DNA of 64,000 nucleotides, taken from NCBI RefSeq assembly GCF_040580765.1, contig NZ_CP158687.1, forward strand, positions 2,108,001 through 2,172,000, written 5' to 3'. Position numbers and translations under genes: made by a program. The notes under the pieces were generated by a model, which worked only from the letters and a program-made list of their open reading frames with translations, made no database searches and was not told where the DNA came from. Shown here piece after piece: positions 46,914-56,913 of this stretch; the stretch's first letter is position 1, and the number at the start of each line of letters is the position of its first letter. This stretch comes from Lentibacter algarum. GTDB lineage: Bacteria > Pseudomonadota > Alphaproteobacteria > Rhodobacterales > Rhodobacteraceae.

Positions 46914-48929
46914 GTGGCTGATCTGCCCGATACATTCAAAGCCGCCGGTGCTGAAGAGCGTCGGCGGCTTTACTATTATACCGCTGGTTTTCTGCGCCAG
47001 CGCCGTGTGCGACGGATTTTAAAACTTGCAGGTTATGATCTGAAACTTGGCAAGCCAACCTCCGACGACAGCGTGGCAGTTTGGGGCCGTTCGCCCTATG
47101 CGGCACGGGGCGAGGCTATGGCAGCAAAGACAGGTGCCAGCCTTTTGCGCGTCGAAGATGCGTTTCTGCGCTCGCTTCATGCGGGGCGCGCGGGCGAACC
47201 ACCTTTGGGGCTGATGATTGATGACATTGGCATCTATTTTGATGCGAGCGCCCCCTCGCGGCTGGAGCAGATTCTAGCGGGCGACCCGCTGGATAACGCC
47301 GACGAGCTCAAGCGCGCCCATGCCGGAATTGCTCGGATGAGAGAGGCGCAGCTCAGTAAATATACGAGCTATGACCCAGAGACGCCCTGCCCCAAGGCTG
47401 GATATGTGCTTGTGATCGACCAAACGCGCGGGGATGCTTCTGTGACCCATGGGCGTGCGGATGCGAATACTTTTAAGGAAATGCTGTACTATGCGCAGGA
47501 AGATAATCCTGGCGCGCGGATTGTGATTAAGACCCACCCAGAGACACAGGCGGGCTATCGGCAGGGGTATTTCAGCAAAGCCGACACCAGCCCCAAGATC
47601 AGCCTGTTTGACGGGGCTGTCAGCCCTTGGGCGCTGATGGAGGGAGCTGTTGCCGTATATACTGTGACCAGTCAAATGGGCTTTGAGGCGATCTTGGCTG
47701 GGCATCGACCACATGTATTTGGCCAGCCGTTTTATGCAGGTTGGGGGTTGTCGGAGGATCGTAATCCGCACGCCCTGCCCCGCCGTGGGCGGGTGCTGAC
47801 GAAGGCGCAGCTTTTTCTTGGGGCGATGATCAAAGCGCCAACATGGTATGATGCACACAACGATTGTTTGGCGCGGTTTGAGACTGCCCTCGGCAGCTTT
47901 GAAGCCGAGGTGCGCGCGTGGCGCGAGGATCGTGAGGGCTGGCAGGCGGCAGGGATGCGGCTTTGGAAGCGCGGGCCATTGCAGCAATTTTTTGGCCGAT
48001 ACAAGCGGGTGCGATTTCGGAACAGCTCCAAAGTCACTGGACAGGCGATGATCTGGGCGGGCAAGGCGCAAGAAGGTGACAGACGAGCGCGGCTTGAAGA
48101 CGGGTTTTTGCGCTCGCGAGGGCTTGGCGCGGCTTTGACCCCGCCTCTGAGCCTCGTGCTTGACGACCTTGGGATTTATTACGACCCGACCCGCGAAAGC
48201 CGGCTTGAACGACTGGTGGCAGCGCGGGCCACCTTGAGGGCGGATCAGACTGCGCGCGTCCGCGCGCTGATAGAGACGATATGCGCTCAAGGCGTAACGA
48301 AATACAACCTCAAGGGCCAAGTCCCCGATCTCCCAGAGGGGCGGCGCATTTTGGTTCCAGGGCAAGTGGAAGACGATGCCTCGATCCGTCTTGGTGCGGG
48401 GGAGGTTTGCACAAACCTTGACCTGCTGTCCGCAGCGCGGGCGGCGAACCCTGACGCGATCATTGTTTTCAAACCCCACCCTGACGTAGAGGCCGGACTG
48501 CGACCTGGCGCAGTGGCGCCCCAAGATTTGGTTGGGCTGGCGGATGTATTGGTAGAAAATGCAGATGCGGCGGCACTTTTCGGCAAGGTCGAGGAAGTCT
48601 GGACCATGACCTCTTTGCTTGGATTTGAGGCGCTTTTGCGTGGTCTAAAAGTAACCACAACAGGCGCACCGTTTTATGCGGGATGGGGGCTAACGACAGA
48701 CAAGGGCCGTGTGCCTGCGCGGCGCGGGCGGCATGTGAACCTTGAGAGCCTCGCCCATGCGGCCTTGATCGACTATCCACGCTATTTTGACCCTGTGAGC
48801 AAACTGCCGTGCAGCCCAGAGCTAGCGTTAAAGCGACTGAGCGAAGGCGGCTTTCAGCATGGCCCCGCCAACCGACTGCTGGCAAAGCTTCAAGGCGTCT
48901 TTGCGAGCTATGCCCATTTCTGGCGCTGA
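46914..48929 (+). CDS. kpsC: Capsule polysaccharide biosynthesis protein KpsC
   Basis: A 671-residue dual-domain KpsC. Two homologous halves are visible by eye: LLRVEDAFLRSLHAG and PFYAGWGLSEDRNPHALPRRGR in the first, and RLEDGFLRSRGLGA and PFYAGWGLTTDKGRVPARRGR in the second. KpsC alternates Kdo linkages when building the lipid-linked linker, one linkage per domain. The GTG start lies six bases after the export gene stop. The first half ends at about residue 330 with ITKAPTWYD-like AMIKAPTWYD. Confidence 0.92.
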   Translation: MADLPDTFKAAGAEERRRLYYYTAGFLRQRRVRRILKLAGYDLKLGKPTSDDSVAVWGRSPYAARGEAMAAKTGASLLRVEDAFLRSLHAGRAGEPPLGLMIDDIGIYFDASAPSRLEQILAGDPLDNADELKRAHAGIARMREAQLSKYTSYDPETPCPKAGYVLVIDQTRGDASVTHGRADANTFKEMLYYAQEDNPGARIVIKTHPETQAGYRQGYFSKADTSPKISLFDGAVSPWALMEGAVAVYTVTSQMGFEAILAGHRPHVFGQPFYAGWGLSEDRNPHALPRRGRVLTKAQLFLGAMIKAPTWYDAHNDCLARFETALGSFEAEVRAWREDREGWQAAGMRLWKRGPLQQFFGRYKRVRFRNSSKVTGQAMIWAGKAQEGDRRARLEDGFLRSRGLGAALTPPLSLVLDDLGIYYDPTRESRLERLVAARATLRADQTARVRALIETICAQGVTKYNLKGQVPDLPEGRRILVPGQVEDDASIRLGAGEVCTNLDLLSAARAANPDAIIVFKPHPDVEAGLRPGAVAPQDLVGLADVLVENADAAALFGKVEEVWTMTSLLGFEALLRGLKVTTTGAPFYAGWGLTTDKGRVPARRGRHVNLESLAHAALIDYPRYFDPVSKLPCSPELALKRLSEGGFQHGPANRLLAKLQGVFASYAHFWR

Positions 48930-48977
48930 TTGAAGCGACGGGGGCTTATGCCTATCTTAGGGCAAAGGAGCCTCGAC

Positions 48978-49397
48978 ATGCGTGTGTTTGGATTAAGTGT
49001 CATAGTTGCTGGCTGCGCCTGTGCGGCCAGTGCCTTTACAGCGGTAAACGGGATCAACGCATTTACCGAAGGGGGTGATGCGCGCTTTGAAGTGATTTCA
49101 GAGCGCGGCTCAGGTCCACGCGAAATCTGGTGTGCGGCGGCCCAATATGCGCGAGTTGTTCTTGGAGAGGCCCCAAATACCCGGATTTATATCGCTCGCG
49201 CGATGGGGCCTTCGCCGCAGCATAACACCAAAAACTCCGTCAGCTTTACAACCCAACCAGACTCCACGCTCGCATCAGGACCACGGCCTGGGGACGGTGG
49301 GAATTACTCTGTCTCGCTCAAGACAACAGGTTTTAGTCTCAGGCTCGCTCATGCCGAAGGGTTTTGCCCTCGTATCATTGAAGAGTGGCTCGACTGA
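48978..49397 (+). CDS. Small secreted protein of unknown function
   Basis: A 139-residue protein beginning MRVFGLSVIVAGCACAASAF. This reads either as a lipoprotein signal with lipobox VAGC (Cys13) or a cleaved signal peptide ending ASA. The mature part has two more cysteines (WCAAAQ and FCPRI), suggesting a disulfide. No domain is recognised. The start has AAGGAG seven bases upstream; a frame from 48930 is longer but lacks this. It lies between kpsC and yjbQ and four bases from the latter. Confidence 0.7.
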   Translation: MRVFGLSVIVAGCACAASAFTAVNGINAFTEGGDARFEVISERGSGPREIWCAAAQYARVVLGEAPNTRIYIARAMGPSPQHNTKNSVSFTTQPDSTLASGPRPGDGGNYSVSLKTTGFSLRLAHAEGFCPRIIEEWLD

Positions 49398-49400
49398 ACA

Positions 49401-49826
49401 ATGCAGGACACTTTCCATATCGCAACACGCGGCCAAGGGCTTTACGAGTTTACCCCCGATGTGGCGGAGCTCTTGGTAGGCCAAGGCGACGGGCTTCTCA
49501 CGCTGATGGTGCGCCACACCTCCTGTTCGCTTCTCATTCAGGAAAACGCCGACCCAGACGTACAGACCGACTTGAACGCTTATTTTGGACGTCTTGTGCC
49601 GCCCTCTAACGACCCGTCGATGGGATACCTGCGCCATACTTACGAAGGCCCTGATGACATGCCCGCGCATATCAAAGCGGCAATGATGCCTGTCTCATTG
49701 AGCATCCCTGTGATGGGCGGGCAGATGCGGCTTGGCACATGGCAGGGGATCTATCTTTTCGAGCATCGCGATGCGCCGCATCGACGCGAAGTGGCCGCAT
49801 ATTTTGCGCCTGATCGCGGCCTTTAG
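49401..49826 (+). CDS. YjbQ/UPF0047 family protein
   Basis: A 141-residue protein of the YjbQ family (secondary thiamine-phosphate synthase enzyme). Hallmarks are MVRHTSCSLLIQENADPDV, GYLRHTYEGPDDMPAHIK and the C-terminal GTWQGIYLFEHRD. Some members show weak thiamine-phosphate synthase activity, but the main role is unclear. It probably shares a transcript with the small secreted protein upstream. Confidence 0.88.
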   Translation: MQDTFHIATRGQGLYEFTPDVAELLVGQGDGLLTLMVRHTSCSLLIQENADPDVQTDLNAYFGRLVPPSNDPSMGYLRHTYEGPDDMPAHIKAAMMPVSLSIPVMGGQMRLGTWQGIYLFEHRDAPHRREVAAYFAPDRGL

Positions 49827-49985
49827 GCCACACGGGAACCAAACTGCCACATTCCCCCTATGGCCTATCTTGGGGGTGCATTTGCCCCCTACCCAAAGCC
49901 TAGCGTCTGGCCTATAGTGCCTGTGGATAAGTGGGGGCCAACCCCACATCTTTGAGGCGGAACAAGAAAAGAAGGGGGACGGCCT

Positions 49986-50456
49986 ATGCGCTGCCCGTTT
50001 TGCGGAAACATCGACACCCAAGTAAAAGACTCGCGCCCAGCCGAAGACCATGTGTCTATTCGGCGTCGGCGCTTTTGCCCTGCCTGTGGCGGGCGTTTCA
50101 CCACATATGAGCGCGTCCAACTGCGCGATCTTGTCGTGATCAAAACCAACGGCAAGCGCGAAGACTTTGACCGCGATAAGCTCGAACGCTCTATTCGTAT
50201 GTCCATGCAAAAGCGCCCAGTTGAGCCTGAGCGGATTGATCAGATGATCTCGGGAATCGTGCGCAGGCTAGAAAGCCAAGGCGAGACGGATATTCCATCA
50301 CGCGTGATTGGTGAGATTGTCATGGAGACGCTCGCACGGATCGACACCGTGGCTTATGTGCGTTTTGCAAGTGTTTACAAGAACTTCCAAGCGGCCGACG
50401 ACTTTGACAAATTTGTCAGCGAGCTGCGGCCGGACGTGAAACCTGAAGACAAGTGA
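49986..50456 (+). CDS. nrdR: Transcriptional repressor NrdR
   Basis: NrdR represses ribonucleotide reductase genes in response to dATP and ATP. The 156-residue protein has the N-terminal zinc ribbon [17 protein letters not shown] with a second CPACGG pair, followed by an ATP-cone domain containing [21 protein letters not shown]. Its stop overlaps the GTG start of ribD. This pairing is widely conserved, although the regulon lies elsewhere. A DnaA-box-like TGTGGATAA is at 49922-49930. Confidence 0.95.
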   Translation: MRCPFCGNIDTQVKDSRPAEDHVSIRRRRFCPACGGRFTTYERVQLRDLVVIKTNGKREDFDRDKLERSIRMSMQKRPVEPERIDQMISGIVRRLESQGETDIPSRVIGEIVMETLARIDTVAYVRFASVYKNFQAADDFDKFVSELRPDVKPEDK

Positions 50457-51550
50457 GCCAGTCTGACGACAGCTATATGCGTGCCGCCCTTGGACTGGGG
50501 CGGCGCGGGATGGGCCAGACATGGCCCAACCCTGCCGTTGGCTGTGTGATTGTGAACGCGGGCCGCATTGTGGGCCGCGGTCATACGCAAGCAGGCGGGC
50601 GCCCGCATGCTGAAACCGTCGCTCTGGCGCAAGCTGGAGCGCAAGCACGCGGGGCCACGGCCTATGTTACGCTAGAACCTTGCGCGCATCAGGGACAAAC
50701 GCCACCCTGCGCGAACGCTTTGATTGAAGCAGGGATCGCGCGGGTTGTTGCGCCATTTGAAGACAATGATGCGCGCGTCTCAGGGCGTGGATTTGAGATG
50801 CTGCGCGCGGCGGGCATAGAGGTTTTGCTTGGGGTCTGTACGGAAGAGGCGGCCCGCGATCACGCTGGGTTTATGAAGCTCCAGACGATGGGACGGCCTT
50901 TTGTGACGCTCAAACTTGCCAGCAGTTTTGATGGGCGCATCGCAACGGCCACAGGCGAGAGCCAGTGGATCACGGGGGCGGCGGCACGTGCCGATGTGCA
51001 CCGACTGCGCGCATGCCATGACGCTGTGATGGTGGGTGGCGGCACGGCGCGGGCGGACGATCCTATGCTCACGGTGCGCGGCCACGGCGATGTGCGCCAG
51101 CCTGTGCGGGTGATCGTCTCGCGCCACCTTGATCTGCCAATGATGGGCAAGCTCGCGATGAGTGCGAAAGAAGTGCCGCTCTGGCTCTGCCACGGGTCGG
51201 ATGCGGACAGTTACTTGACCGAGGCTTGGAGCGGTATCGGTGCGCGGCTTTTGCCATGCGGCTTGCGCGGACGGCAGCTTGATATTGTCTCGGTGCTCGA
51301 CGCTCTGGGCGCGGCGGGGCTGACGCGGGTGTTTTGTGAAGGTGGCGGGGCTTTGGCGGCCTCGTTGCTTGGGGAAAATCTCGTCGACGAACTTGTCGGC
51401 TACACCGCAGGGCTCGCAATTGGCGCAGAAGGCTTGCCTGCGATTGGGGCAATGGGGCTTGAGCGGCTCACACAAGCGCCACGCTTTGAGCTTCTAGAAA
51501 GCCGCGCTGTGGGCGTTGATGTGATGCACCGCTGGGGGCGCAGGCTTTAA
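50453..51550 (+). CDS. ribD: Bifunctional diaminohydroxyphosphoribosylaminopyrimidine deaminase / reductase
   Basis: RibD deaminates and then reduces the product of GTP cyclohydrolase II. The 365-residue protein has the cytidine-deaminase-like zinc site [10 protein letters not shown] (about residue 50) with [18 protein letters not shown], and the reductase domain from about residue 145 ([29 protein letters not shown]). The start is a GTG overlapping the nrdR stop. A bidirectional terminator follows. Confidence 0.95.
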   Translation: MSQSDDSYMRAALGLGRRGMGQTWPNPAVGCVIVNAGRIVGRGHTQAGGRPHAETVALAQAGAQARGATAYVTLEPCAHQGQTPPCANALIEAGIARVVAPFEDNDARVSGRGFEMLRAAGIEVLLGVCTEEAARDHAGFMKLQTMGRPFVTLKLASSFDGRIATATGESQWITGAAARADVHRLRACHDAVMVGGGTARADDPMLTVRGHGDVRQPVRVIVSRHLDLPMMGKLAMSAKEVPLWLCHGSDADSYLTEAWSGIGARLLPCGLRGRQLDIVSVLDALGAAGLTRVFCEGGGALAASLLGENLVDELVGYTAGLAIGAEGLPAIGAMGLERLTQAPRFELLESRAVGVDVMHRWGRRL

Positions 51551-51552
51551 CG

Positions 51553-51578
51553 AAAAAGAGCCCCGAAGGGCTCTTTTG
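51553..51578. terminator. Bidirectional terminator between ribD and rpoD
   Basis: AAAAGAGCCCC (51554-51564) and GGGGCTCTTTT (51568-51578) form an 11-bp stem with a GAA loop. A- and T-runs at both ends allow termination of ribD on one strand and rpoD on the other. Confidence 0.88.
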
Positions 51579-51580
51579 CA

Positions 51581-53581
51581 TTACTGATCGAGGAAGCTGC
51601 GCAGTTTGCGGGAGCGGCTCGGATGCTTCAGTTTGCGAAGCGCTTTGGCTTCGATCTGGCGGATGCGCTCGCGCGTAACACTGAACTGCTGCCCGACTTC
51701 TTCGAGCGTGTGATCTGTGTTCATGCCGATACCGAAACGCATGCGCAGCACGCGCTCTTCGCGTGGTGTCAGCGAAGCGAGAACACGGGTTGTTGTCTCT
51801 TTGAGGTTCTCCTGAATGGCGGAGTCCAGAGGCAGAACGGCGTTCTTGTCTTCGATGAAATCACCGAGCTGTGAATCTTCCTCATCGCCAATCGGCGTTT
51901 CAAGGCTGATCGGCTCCTTGGCGATCTTCATCACCTTGCGGACCTTCTCAAGCGGCATTTGCAGCTTTTCGGCCAATTCTTCGGGCGTCGGCTCACGGCC
52001 AATTTCGTGAAGCATCTGGCGGCCTGTCCGCACAAGCTTGTTGATCGTTTCGATCATATGTACAGGGATACGGATCGTGCGGGCCTGATCCGCGATGGAG
52101 CGCGTGATCGCCTGACGGATCCACCATGTTGCATAGGTCGAGAACTTATATCCACGGCGATATTCGAACTTGTCGACCGCTTTCATGAGGCCGATGTTAC
52201 CTTCCTGAATGAGATCCAGGAATTGCAGGCCACGGTTTGTATATTTTTTGGCAATCGAAATAACGAGGCGCAGGTTGGCTTCGACCATTTCTTTCTTCGC
52301 CTGACGGGCCTCTTTTTCGCCCTTCTGGACCTGACCGACGATGCGACGGAACTCAGAGATATCAAGGCCGACATATTGACCGACTTGGGCCATTTCAGCG
52401 CGCAGCTCGTCGACTTTATCGGCGGAGCGCTCGATAAACATCTGCCAGCCACGGCCCGCTTTCTCCGCCATGTCTTCCATCCATGTCGGATCAAGCTCGC
52501 GACCGCGGTATTCATCAACGAATTCCTTGCGGTTGATGCGGGCCTGGTCCGCCAGTTTGACCATGTTGGAGTCAATCTGCATGATCCGGCGGTTGATGCC
52601 GTAGAGCTGGTCAATCAACGCTTCGATACGGTTGTTGTGCAGGTGAAGCTCGTTCACGAGGAGCACGATTTCGGAGCGCAGTTTTTGGTATTTCTTCTCT
52701 GCTTTGTCAGAGAAGCTGCTGTCTTCGTTCAGCGTGGCCGAAATACGGCTGTCCTGCATCTCCGAGAGCTTTGTGTAGGCGTCGGCGATCTGGTCGAGGG
52801 TTTCGAGCACGCGGGGCTTCAGCGCGGCTTCCATCGCGGCGAGCGACATGTTGGCCTGTTCGTCGTCATCCTCGTCGTCATCATCTTCTTTGATGAGCGG
52901 GTTGCCGTCGGCGTCGAGCTCAGGGCTGGCGTCATCGCGGCCGGGAGCAGATGTTACATTCGCAGCGGCCGCGCCCGCGGCAACCGGACCTGCACCAACC
53001 TCGCCTTCTTCGCCAAGCTGATTGCCGAAGGTTGTTTCAAGGTCGATCACGTCGCGAAGGAGAATATCTTCTGAGAGAAGTTCGTCGCGCCAGATCGTGA
53101 TCGCCTGGAAGGTCAGCGGGCTTTCGCAAAGCCCGAGGATCATTGTGTTCCGGCCCGCTTCGATACGCTTGGCGATGGCGATTTCGCCTTCGCGCGAGAG
53201 CAGTTCGACAGAGCCCATTTCGCGCAGGTACATGCGCACAGGGTCATCGGTACGGTCGAGCTTTTCGGACGTACCCGAACCAAGCGTCAGCTCGCCCTTC
53301 TGGCCCATAGTGACCAGATCGCCCTGCTTTTGCTCTTCTTCTTCGGCTTCTTCATCTTCGATGATGTTGATGCCCATTTCCGACAGCATCGACATCACGT
53401 CTTCGATTTGTTCGGAGCTGACCTGTTCGGGCGGCAAGACTTGGTTGAGCTGATCGTAAGTGATGTAGCCCTTCTCGCGCGCCTCGGCGATCATCTTTTT
53501 GACCGCCGCTTGGCTCATATCAAGGGAGCCGTCGCTGTCGTCTGCGTCGGGCTTGCGCTCATCGTTGTCTTTTGCAGCCAT
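51581..53581 (-). CDS. rpoD: RNA polymerase sigma factor RpoD (sigma-70)
   Basis: The primary sigma factor, 666 residues. Region 1.1 is at the N-terminus, and a long acidic non-conserved region follows (runs such as [10 protein letters not shown]). Region 2 contains [22 protein letters not shown] and the -10 binding [16 protein letters not shown]; region 3 has [14 protein letters not shown] and region 4 the helix-turn-helix [20 protein letters not shown]. It follows dnaG on the same strand, the classical macromolecular synthesis arrangement. Confidence 0.98.
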   Translation of the reverse strand: MAAKDNDERKPDADDSDGSLDMSQAAVKKMIAEAREKGYITYDQLNQVLPPEQVSSEQIEDVMSMLSEMGINIIEDEEAEEEEQKQGDLVTMGQKGELTLGSGTSEKLDRTDDPVRMYLREMGSVELLSREGEIAIAKRIEAGRNTMILGLCESPLTFQAITIWRDELLSEDILLRDVIDLETTFGNQLGEEGEVGAGPVAAGAAAANVTSAPGRDDASPELDADGNPLIKEDDDDEDDDEQANMSLAAMEAALKPRVLETLDQIADAYTKLSEMQDSRISATLNEDSSFSDKAEKKYQKLRSEIVLLVNELHLHNNRIEALIDQLYGINRRIMQIDSNMVKLADQARINRKEFVDEYRGRELDPTWMEDMAEKAGRGWQMFIERSADKVDELRAEMAQVGQYVGLDISEFRRIVGQVQKGEKEARQAKKEMVEANLRLVISIAKKYTNRGLQFLDLIQEGNIGLMKAVDKFEYRRGYKFSTYATWWIRQAITRSIADQARTIRIPVHMIETINKLVRTGRQMLHEIGREPTPEELAEKLQMPLEKVRKVMKIAKEPISLETPIGDEEDSQLGDFIEDKNAVLPLDSAIQENLKETTTRVLASLTPREERVLRMRFGIGMNTDHTLEEVGQQFSVTRERIRQIEAKALRKLKHPSRSRKLRSFLDQ

Positions 53582-53609
53582 GGTTTGCTCCTTCGGAACT
53601 GGATCGCGG

Positions 53610-53654
53610 GTGATTCGCTTTTAACCGAATCATCGGCTTTACGAAGTGATTCGC
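53610..53654 (-). promoter_or_regulatory. Repeated GTGATTCGC motifs in the rpoD upstream region
   Basis: GTGATTCGC occurs at 53610-53618 and 53646-53654, and the related inverted sequence CGAATCA lies between them. They lie in the 118-base gap before rpoD, where a promoter is expected. Confidence 0.35.
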
Positions 53655-53699
53655 AACCCGTTTACCCTGTTTTGGTTAGCGCTTCCTCACGAAAACGCA

Positions 53700-55685
53700 T
53701 TAATCTGACGAATCAGTGTGACCAATCTGCGCCATGAGCGCCGCAAAGGCCTCACGTTCGGACTTACTGATTCGAGCGCCGTTCTTGCCGAGGTCGTATT
53801 CGGTGTTGTCTTCCTGTGTGCCACTTTGCGCGCGCCCCACAGCTGCGGCGGCCTGAGACAGCCGCCACGTCACGGCTTCGTCGGCCAAATGGGCAAGGTC
53901 TTCCTCGGCTTCGGCGATTTCGGCTTTGAGCCCCCGGTGGGCCTCAAGTTTGGCGAGCTCCTCGGCCAATGTCATGCGCACGAGGTCTTCGTCCGCCGCC
54001 TCTTTGAGCGCGGGGACTATGCGCAGATGGGGGGTGGCGAGCAGATTTTCAAGCGTCTCATAGCCCAAACGTTCGGCGGCCTCTTCATAGGCGGCGTCAT
54101 AGGCTGTCGATCTGAGGCTCAAGACGACATGGCGCAAAGCTGAAAGCTCTGGCGTGTGGCAATCCATCCGCTCCAATGCGTAGTCAAAGTCGCGCGCAAG
54201 CGAAGGATGCCGCAGGAGCATGGCCAGAATGACAGTGATGCGCATGCGCTCTTGGGAGGCGTCGTTGCCTGCAGCGAGGTAGCTGTTTTTTGTTTCCGTG
54301 AGGACAGGCGGCTGCGGCGGCTGCCATCCGCCTTTGCCACGGGTCTTTTGAAAGCCGCCTTGCCGCTGCCCGCCGCCCGAAGGCGCCCACGCCTCACGTT
54401 TGGGGCGAAAGAGATCATAACGCATCTCTTTGATCGCCTCGCCGTAATGGCTTCGAATAGAGGGATCGCGGATCAGCTTGATTTTCTCACGTAATGCCTT
54501 GTCGAGTGCAGCCTTGCGCTCGGGGCTGTCATATACGCGACCTTCGGTTTCGCGGCTCCACAGGAGGTTGACCATGGGGATGGCCTCCTCAACGAGCTTG
54601 CGTACAGCCCCTGCTCCCTCGGCGCGGATCATATCGTCTGGGTCTTTGCCCTCGGGCATCAGCGCAAAGCGCAGAGATTTGCCCGCTTCAAGCAATGGCA
54701 AAGCGATATCAACCACGCGGTGCGCGGCACGAAGGCCGGCGGTATCGCCATCAAGCGCGATCACTGGCTCATCGGAGACACGCCAGAGCATCTGGAGCTG
54801 ATGCTCGGTGACGGCTGTGCCGAGCGGCGCAACGGAGCCTTCAAACCCCGCCTCTGAGAGCGCGATCACATCCATATAGCCCTCGGCTACAATCAAGGGC
54901 GCGCCCTTGCCCGCCGCCTCGCGCGCGGGCGCGTGGTTGTAAAGCGTGCGGGATTTGTCAAAGAGCGGTGTCTCTGGCGAGTTGAGATATTTGGCGTTGT
55001 CGGCGGGGTCCATCGCGCGGCCACCAAAGGCGATGCAGCGTTTGCGGATGTCGCGGATCGGGAACATGATCCGGTTGCGGAACGTATCATAGGGCTTGCC
55101 GCCCTTTGCGCTCGGCTTGGCGAGACCCGCCTCAATGATCAGATCGGGCGCAACGCCTTTGCCTGTGAGGTGATCCCAAAGATTTTGCCAGCCGTCGGGG
55201 GCAAAGCCGATTTCAAAGCGCTCTTGTGTGCTCTCTTTGAGGCCGCGCTTGTCCAGATAATCACGCGCAGGCGCACCAGCCCCTGTCTTGAGCTGGAGGC
55301 GGTAGAATTGCACCGCCTGTTCCATCACTTTGGCGAGCTCTGTGTGCTTGTCAGCCTTTTCCTGAGCGCGCGGATCGCGTTCGGGGATCGGCATACCTGC
55401 CTCACGAGCCAGTATCTCAACGGCCTCCATGAAGCCGACATTTTCTGTGTCTTTTATGAAGGAAATCGCATCACCTTTGGCGTGACAGCCAAAGCAATAA
55501 TAATAGCCCTTGCGGTCATCGACATGAAAGGAGGCGGATTTTTCGTGATGAAAGGGGCATGGTGCCCACATGTCGCCCTTGCCTTGGTTTGACTTGCGCT
55601 GATCCCACATGACTTTGCGGCCCACGACCTGCGAGAGCGAGGTGCGGGTACGAAGCTCATCAAGAAATCCGGGTGGCAGCGACAT
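53700..55685 (-). CDS. dnaG: DNA primase
   Basis: DnaG makes RNA primers at the replication fork. The 661-residue protein has the N-terminal CHC2 zinc finger (Cys43, His46, and CFGC with Cys64 and Cys67), the catalytic Toprim core with VAEGYMDVIAL and ALDGDTAGLRAA, and a C-terminal helicase-interaction domain. It lies upstream of rpoD with a 118-base gap. An upstream rpsU, seen in enteric bacteria, is not present. Confidence 0.97.
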   Translation of the reverse strand: MSLPPGFLDELRTRTSLSQVVGRKVMWDQRKSNQGKGDMWAPCPFHHEKSASFHVDDRKGYYYCFGCHAKGDAISFIKDTENVGFMEAVEILAREAGMPIPERDPRAQEKADKHTELAKVMEQAVQFYRLQLKTGAGAPARDYLDKRGLKESTQERFEIGFAPDGWQNLWDHLTGKGVAPDLIIEAGLAKPSAKGGKPYDTFRNRIMFPIRDIRKRCIAFGGRAMDPADNAKYLNSPETPLFDKSRTLYNHAPAREAAGKGAPLIVAEGYMDVIALSEAGFEGSVAPLGTAVTEHQLQMLWRVSDEPVIALDGDTAGLRAAHRVVDIALPLLEAGKSLRFALMPEGKDPDDMIRAEGAGAVRKLVEEAIPMVNLLWSRETEGRVYDSPERKAALDKALREKIKLIRDPSIRSHYGEAIKEMRYDLFRPKREAWAPSGGGQRQGGFQKTRGKGGWQPPQPPVLTETKNSYLAAGNDASQERMRITVILAMLLRHPSLARDFDYALERMDCHTPELSALRHVVLSLRSTAYDAAYEEAAERLGYETLENLLATPHLRIVPALKEAADEDLVRMTLAEELAKLEAHRGLKAEIAEAEEDLAHLADEAVTWRLSQAAAAVGRAQSGTQEDNTEYDLGKNGARISKSEREAFAALMAQIGHTDSSD

Positions 55686-55735
55686 CTGCCTAATATGGGG
55701 CCTGAGCGCGCGGGCGGCAAGCGCTCAAACGTAAC

Positions 55736-56053
55736 TTACTCGGGCTCAAAGGCCGCGCATTGTTCAATGAAGACTGCGGGCACATCATTGGCCTTCAAGT
55801 CTTTGCGCGGCAAAGTGTAAATATAGCCGACCAGCAGAGGGATTGCGCCTTGGAGCGCCTCTTCTGTGCTGGCCTTGATGGCTTCTTTGGCTTTGGTCTC
55901 GTTGGTTCGCTTGAGGCGTAGTGCAACGGCCTTCGTCACAATCTCGCCTTGGGCTTCACAGCGCGCTTTGCGCTCTTGGGCTGTTTCGGCCTGAGCCGTT
56001 GTCGCTGCGGTCATCAGCATGAAGGCGACTGTGGTTGTGAGCAGGTGTTTCAT
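55736..56053 (-). CDS. Secreted protein of unknown function
   Basis: A 105-residue protein with a signal peptide (MKHLLTTTVAFMLMTAATTAQA) and a mature part of 83 residues containing two cysteines (RCEAQG and EQCAAFEPE). It is mostly helical and charged, and no domain is recognised. ATG 56053 is preferred because a longer frame from 56080 adds an acidic stretch before the signal core. It lies between the M50 protease gene and dnaG on the same strand. Confidence 0.6.
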   Translation of the reverse strand: MKHLLTTTVAFMLMTAATTAQAETAQERKARCEAQGEIVTKAVALRLKRTNETKAKEAIKASTEEALQGAIPLLVGYIYTLPRKDLKANDVPAVFIEQCAAFEPE

Positions 56054-56153
56054 GGCGTCTCTCTTCTCAGTTTCAGCCAAGCCTAGCGGAGCAGGCCGGG
56101 AGAGTCAGCGAAGAATTCCGCAGACAGTCACGCAACCGGCACAAGCGCGCCGA

Positions 56154-56831
56154 TCAGGGCCTGTATTCACCGCGTGCCATATGCCAATGCAACATAATCG
56201 GCGGGGCAAAGAGCAGAAGCCAGCCAAACGTCAGGTAGACATAGATCAGCGCGGGCCACCAAAGCACAGCAAAGACAAGGCCGACAGCGCCCGCCATACG
56301 GATCGCCTGTTTTTGCGGGAGAAACCGCAAGAGGCCCAGCTGAAGAAGCTTGCCGCCATCCAGCGGCTGTACAGGAATGAGATTGAAGACAAAGAGCGCA
56401 AGATTCAGCCGGGCAAAGAGCATGAGATAGCTGCCGATCGCATCTAAGCCCATCGCAGGGCTTGAAAAAATCCACCAAGACAAAAGCGAGGCCAGCGCCC
56501 AGAGCGCAAGGTTGACCAGCGGTCCCATAGCGACAATCAGCTCTTGCTGGTGGCGGGAGGCAGAGCGCGCATGTTCACAAAAGCCGCCACCGCCATGAAG
56601 CACGATCCGCGTCACAGGCACGCCTTGGATGAGGCACCCCCAAGCGTGGCCAAGCTCGTGCAGATAGATTGACGTGAGAAGCATCGCCACAAGGATGCCA
56701 ACCCAGAGGATATTACTCAGCCCCGCAAGAAAAAGAAGTAGACCGGCCAATATGACAAGCGACTGGCTAACATCGACGCGCACGCCGAAGAGACCTTTCA
56801 CAGAAAACAGCGTTGGACCCGTTTGAAACAT
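56154..56831 (-). CDS. Site-2 protease family (M50) membrane metalloprotease
   Basis: A 225-residue integral membrane protease. The zinc motif HELGH is at residues 58-62 in the second hydrophobic segment, and the second ligand region is NLIPVQPLDGGK. There are about six hydrophobic segments and no PDZ or CBS domain, so this is the compact M50B type. The start at 56831 gives MFQTGPTLFSV; a longer frame from 56951 overlaps the divergent sirtuin gene. Substrates are unknown. Confidence 0.87.
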   Translation of the reverse strand: MFQTGPTLFSVKGLFGVRVDVSQSLVILAGLLLFLAGLSNILWVGILVAMLLTSIYLHELGHAWGCLIQGVPVTRIVLHGGGGFCEHARSASRHQQELIVAMGPLVNLALWALASLLSWWIFSSPAMGLDAIGSYLMLFARLNLALFVFNLIPVQPLDGGKLLQLGLLRFLPQKQAIRMAGAVGLVFAVLWWPALIYVYLTFGWLLLFAPPIMLHWHMARGEYRP

Positions 56832-56913
56832 GGCGCATGTTTGCGCCGAAGTCTTGGCAGCAGCAAGTGCAAAAGGCGCTGGTTTTGGATTTGTGAGCGG
56901 GTAAACTGAAGCC

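Noticed and set aside
49922..49930. TGTGGATAA, a perfect DnaA box, upstream of nrdR
   Set aside because: A single 9-base match is expected about once by chance in a window of this size on both strands; there are no clustered boxes, AT-rich unwinding region or origin genes.
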